Shown here piece by piece: positions 12,454 through 15,085 of a stretch of DNA of 15,085 nucleotides. The DNA is taken from assembly GCA_034189125.1 (NCBI GenBank), contig JAXHVB010000131.1, positions 1-15,085 on the forward strand, read 5' to 3'. Position numbers and translations under genes: made by a program. The notes under the pieces were generated by a model, which ran no database searches, had not been told where the DNA came from, and saw only the letters and a program-made list of their open reading frames with translations. Numbering within the stretch: position 1 is the first letter of the stretch; each line of letters starts with the position of its first letter. This DNA comes from UBA5862 sp002408105. GTDB lineage: Bacteria; Pseudomonadota; Gammaproteobacteria; Pseudomonadales; UBA5862.

Positions 12454-15045
12454 ATGTCCGAAGCTCCCCACACTCCCATGATCCGGCAGTACCTGCAAAT
12501 CAAAGCGGGGTATCCGGACACCCTGCTGTTCTATCGGATGGGCGATTTCTACGAACTGTTCTTCGACGATGCCAAGCGCGCCGCTGAGCTGCTGGACATC
12601 ACCCTGACAAGCCGGGGGCAGTCAGGCGGTGAGCCCATTCCAATGGCCGGCGTGCCCTATCACGCCGCTGAAAATTACCTGGCGCGCCTGACACGATCCG
12701 GCGTGTCGGTGGCCATCTGTGAGCAGGTCGGCGACCCCAATGCGGGCGGTGGGCCGGTCGAGCGTGAAGTGGTACGGGTTCTCACGCCGGGCACCCTCAG
12801 CGACGAAGCGCTGCTGGAAGCGAACCGCGACAACCTGCTGGTAGCGGTTGTCTTGGACAACAGCGTGCACGGCATCGCCTCACTGAGCCTGAGCACTGGC
12901 GCGTTCAAGGTGCTGCAGGTTGGCAGTCCGCGCGAAGTGACCGAGGAGCTCGCGCGGCTGCGCCCCTCGGAGATACTGGTCAGCGAGGACCAAACCAGTG
13001 CGCTTGGGGAGGGCTGGGCGCCGACGAAAACCCCCTTGACTGCCCGTCCTGGGTGGGAATTCGATTTTGATTCCGCGCACCTGGCCCTGACCCGCCATTT
13101 TGGCACCCATGACCTCAGTGGCTTTGGCTGTGCCCACCTGCGCCAAGGGGTTCAAGCGGCCGGAGCCTTGTTGGCCTACGCGCAGACCACCCAGCGCGCG
13201 GCACTGCCCCACGTGAATGCGCTTGAACACGATGAGCGCAGCCGCCACCTGCTCATGGACCCCGCGACCCGCCGCAACCTGGAGCTCGACACCAACCTTG
13301 CCGGGGGTCGCAGCCACAGCCTGCTCGCCACCCTCGACCACAGCTCCACCGCCATGGGGGCACGGTTGATGTCGCGCTGGATGCAACAGCCAATGCGCGA
13401 CCATGGCGAACTGCGACAACGCCAGGCGGTGGTCGGTGCGCTCATTGATTCGGGCACCATGGACGCTTGCGCAGAGCTGCTGCGCCAGGTTGGTGACATG
13501 GAGCGCATCCTGGCCCGTGTCGCACTGCGCAGTGCACGTCCGAGGGACCTAACACGGCTGCGCGATGCGCTCAGGGTACTCCCGAACCTGCGCGCTCAGC
13601 TGCAGGCGTTGGGCGTTCCGCTGGCCGATCAGTTGTGGACCGCGGTTGGCGAACACAGGGCCACCGAACAGCTGCTCGAGGCGGCGATTGCTGAAGAGCC
13701 TGCTGCCACGGTGCGCGACGGTGGCGTCATCGCTGCCGGGTATGACCCAGAGCTCGACCGGCTCCGCTCGATGAACGACGACGCCGGGGCGTTTTTGCTC
13801 GACCTTGAGTCACGGGAGCGCGAACGCACCGGGCTCAGCTCGCTCAAAGTGCGTTACAACCGCGTTCACGGCTACTACATCGAAATCAGTCGTGTGCAGG
13901 CCGCTCAGGCGCCCGACGACTACATCCGGCGGCAAACACTGAAAAACGCCGAGCGCTTTGTCACACCGGAACTCAAAGCATTCGAGGACCAGGCACTGAG
14001 CGCCAAGTCTCGCGCTTTGGCCCGAGAAAAGGCACTCTACGACAGCCTGCTGGAAACACTGAGTGAGCCCCTGCCTGCACTCCAGGCCTGCGCCAGGGCC
14101 ATCAGCACGCTTGATGTGCTCAGGAGTTTTGCACACCAGGCCCAGGTCCATAACTACAGCGCACCCCAGTTCCACGAGGAGCCGGGCATCCACATTCAGG
14201 CGGGCCGCCACCCGGTGGTGGAGTCCAGTCTTTCGGATCCCTTTGTGGCCAACGACCTGGACTTGAATGCGGACTGCAAAATGCTGGTCATCACCGGACC
14301 AAACATGGGTGGGAAGTCGACCTACATGCGCCAGGCCGCGCTGATCATTCTGATGGCCCACATGGGAAGCTTCGTTCCCGCCGATGCAGCGTCCTTGGGG
14401 CCCATTGACCGCATCTTTACCCGCATCGGCTCCTCGGACGACCTGGCAGGGGGGCGCTCGACTTTCATGGTCGAGATGAGCGAGACCGCCAATATCCTCC
14501 ACCACGCGACCCATGAAAGCGTTGTGTTGCTCGATGAAATTGGTCGAGGCACCAGCACATTCGATGGGCTCGCCATCGCCTGGTCGACGGCGCATTGGCT
14601 GGCGGAGCAAGTCGGCGCCTTCACCTTGTTCGCCACCCACTATTTTGAGCTTACCGCATTGGCAAACGAGCTTGATCAGGTCGCCAACGTGCACCTCGCT
14701 GCCACCGAATACGGTGACCAGGTGATCTTTCTCCACAGTGTCCGGCCCGGAGCCGCCAACCAAAGCTATGGCATACAGGTGGCGCGCCTCGCTGGCGTGC
14801 CTGCAGCCGTCGTTCAGCGTGCCACGGAGAAGCTCAGGCTACTGGAAGCTGCTGCAGCGCCAATAGCGCCCAGGTCACCCATGCCCGCACCAATGCAACC
14901 GGATCTTTTCCAAGAACCGGCACGAGAGGCCATCACGGAGGAAATTCGCGCATTGGACATGGACCAGATGACACCCAAGGCCGCTTTGGACCACCTGTAC
15001 GCCTGGCAGAAAAAACTCAAAGGGGCGACCAGCGCAGAGGATTGA
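12454..15045 (+). CDS. mutS: DNA mismatch repair protein MutS
   Basis: Recognises mismatches and small loops and recruits MutL using ATP. 863 residues (E. coli 853). N-terminal mismatch-binding domain with the F32-Y33-E34 reading motif in FYRMGDFYELF and GEPIPMAGVPYHA; connector, lever and clamp domains (about 125-570, including LRSMNDDAGAFLLDLESRER and LKVRYNRVHGYYIEISR); ATPase domain with Walker A GPNMGGKST (615-623), the SSDDLAGGRSTFMVEM signature, Walker B LLDEIGRGTSTFDG (D694, E695) and the ATHYFELT switch; C-terminal helix-turn-helix and a tail ending in the usual DPDxLTPKxAL-like form (LDMDQMTPKAALDHLY). The ATG at 12454 gives MSEAPHTPMIRQYLQIK, matching family N-termini; an in-frame TTG at 12415 would add 13 residues. 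Divergent from pncC. Confidence 0.97.
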   Translation: MSEAPHTPMIRQYLQIKAGYPDTLLFYRMGDFYELFFDDAKRAAELLDITLTSRGQSGGEPIPMAGVPYHAAENYLARLTRSGVSVAICEQVGDPNAGGGPVEREVVRVLTPGTLSDEALLEANRDNLLVAVVLDNSVHGIASLSLSTGAFKVLQVGSPREVTEELARLRPSEILVSEDQTSALGEGWAPTKTPLTARPGWEFDFDSAHLALTRHFGTHDLSGFGCAHLRQGVQAAGALLAYAQTTQRAALPHVNALEHDERSRHLLMDPATRRNLELDTNLAGGRSHSLLATLDHSSTAMGARLMSRWMQQPMRDHGELRQRQAVVGALIDSGTMDACAELLRQVGDMERILARVALRSARPRDLTRLRDALRVLPNLRAQLQALGVPLADQLWTAVGEHRATEQLLEAAIAEEPAATVRDGGVIAAGYDPELDRLRSMNDDAGAFLLDLESRERERTGLSSLKVRYNRVHGYYIEISRVQAAQAPDDYIRRQTLKNAERFVTPELKAFEDQALSAKSRALAREKALYDSLLETLSEPLPALQACARAISTLDVLRSFAHQAQVHNYSAPQFHEEPGIHIQAGRHPVVESSLSDPFVANDLDLNADCKMLVITGPNMGGKSTYMRQAALIILMAHMGSFVPADAASLGPIDRIFTRIGSSDDLAGGRSTFMVEMSETANILHHATHESVVLLDEIGRGTSTFDGLAIAWSTAHWLAEQVGAFTLFATHYFELTALANELDQVANVHLAATEYGDQVIFLHSVRPGAANQSYGIQVARLAGVPAAVVQRATEKLRLLEAAAAPIAPRSPMPAPMQPDLFQEPAREAITEEIRALDMDQMTPKAALDHLYAWQKKLKGATSAED

Positions 15046-15063
15046 GCAACCCGAGCCACAGAC

Positions 15064-15085
15064 TAGCGCGGGCGCAATAGCGCTA
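15064..15085 (+). terminator. possible hairpin after mutS, cut by the window edge
   Basis: TAGCGC (15064-15069) and GCGCTA (15080-15085) form a 6-bp stem with a 10-nt loop, starting 18 nt after the mutS stop. What follows is outside the window, so a T-run or stem extension cannot be judged. Confidence 0.25.

Noticed and set aside
13810..14763. A 317-codon open frame antisense to mutS
   Set aside because: It lies entirely inside the conserved ATPase and clamp regions of mutS on the opposite strand, with no start signal or recognisable domain.

Overview
This window is a piece of a gammaproteobacterial chromosome (high GC, no sign of plasmid or phage). The main evidence is gene order. From right to left it carries the conserved block mutS / pncC (cinA-like) - recA - recX - alaS - lysC - csrA - tRNA-Ser(GCU). 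It then carries the block gacA(uvrY) - uvrC - pgsA - tRNA-Cys - tRNA-Leu, which matches the Escherichia coli uvrY-uvrC-pgsA-glyW-cysT-leuZ region except that no tRNA-Gly is visible. I cannot name the genus.

Layout. 1-468: tRNA operon on the minus strand, with tRNA-Cys followed by a tRNA-Leu whose 5' half is interrupted at anticodon position 34 by a group I self-splicing intron. The intron core (P1-P9) can be read, but its 3' end and the 3' exon lie beyond the window. 522-3639: three tightly coupled minus-strand genes (gacA, uvrC, pgsA) with overlapping stop and start codons. 3640-4876: a divergent plus-strand gene for an exported Asp-box (YCF48/BNR-like) beta-propeller. 4877-5183: a strong hairpin between the convergent propeller gene and tRNA-Ser, then tRNA-Ser. 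5284-12349, all minus strand: csrA, lysC, alaS, recX, a DUF2244 membrane protein, recA with a LexA box, and pncC. 12454-15045: mutS on the plus strand, divergent from pncC.

The genes form three themes. DNA repair: uvrC, recA, recX, mutS, with a LexA operator in front of recA. Post-transcriptional control: GacA is the response regulator that normally drives Csr/Rsm small RNAs, and CsrA is their target; both are here, 2 kb apart, and the csrA ribosome binding site is itself rich in GGA motifs. Housekeeping: phosphatidylglycerol synthesis, alanyl-tRNA synthesis, aspartate-family amino acids and tRNAs.

Most of the window is ordinary core genome. The stand-out is the tRNA-Leu group I intron. Secondary points are the highly structured spacer between the two tRNA genes, the DUF2244 gene and stop-codon hairpin between recA and recX, a probable internal start in lysC, and a tandem repeat in place of a Shine-Dalgarno sequence before mutS.
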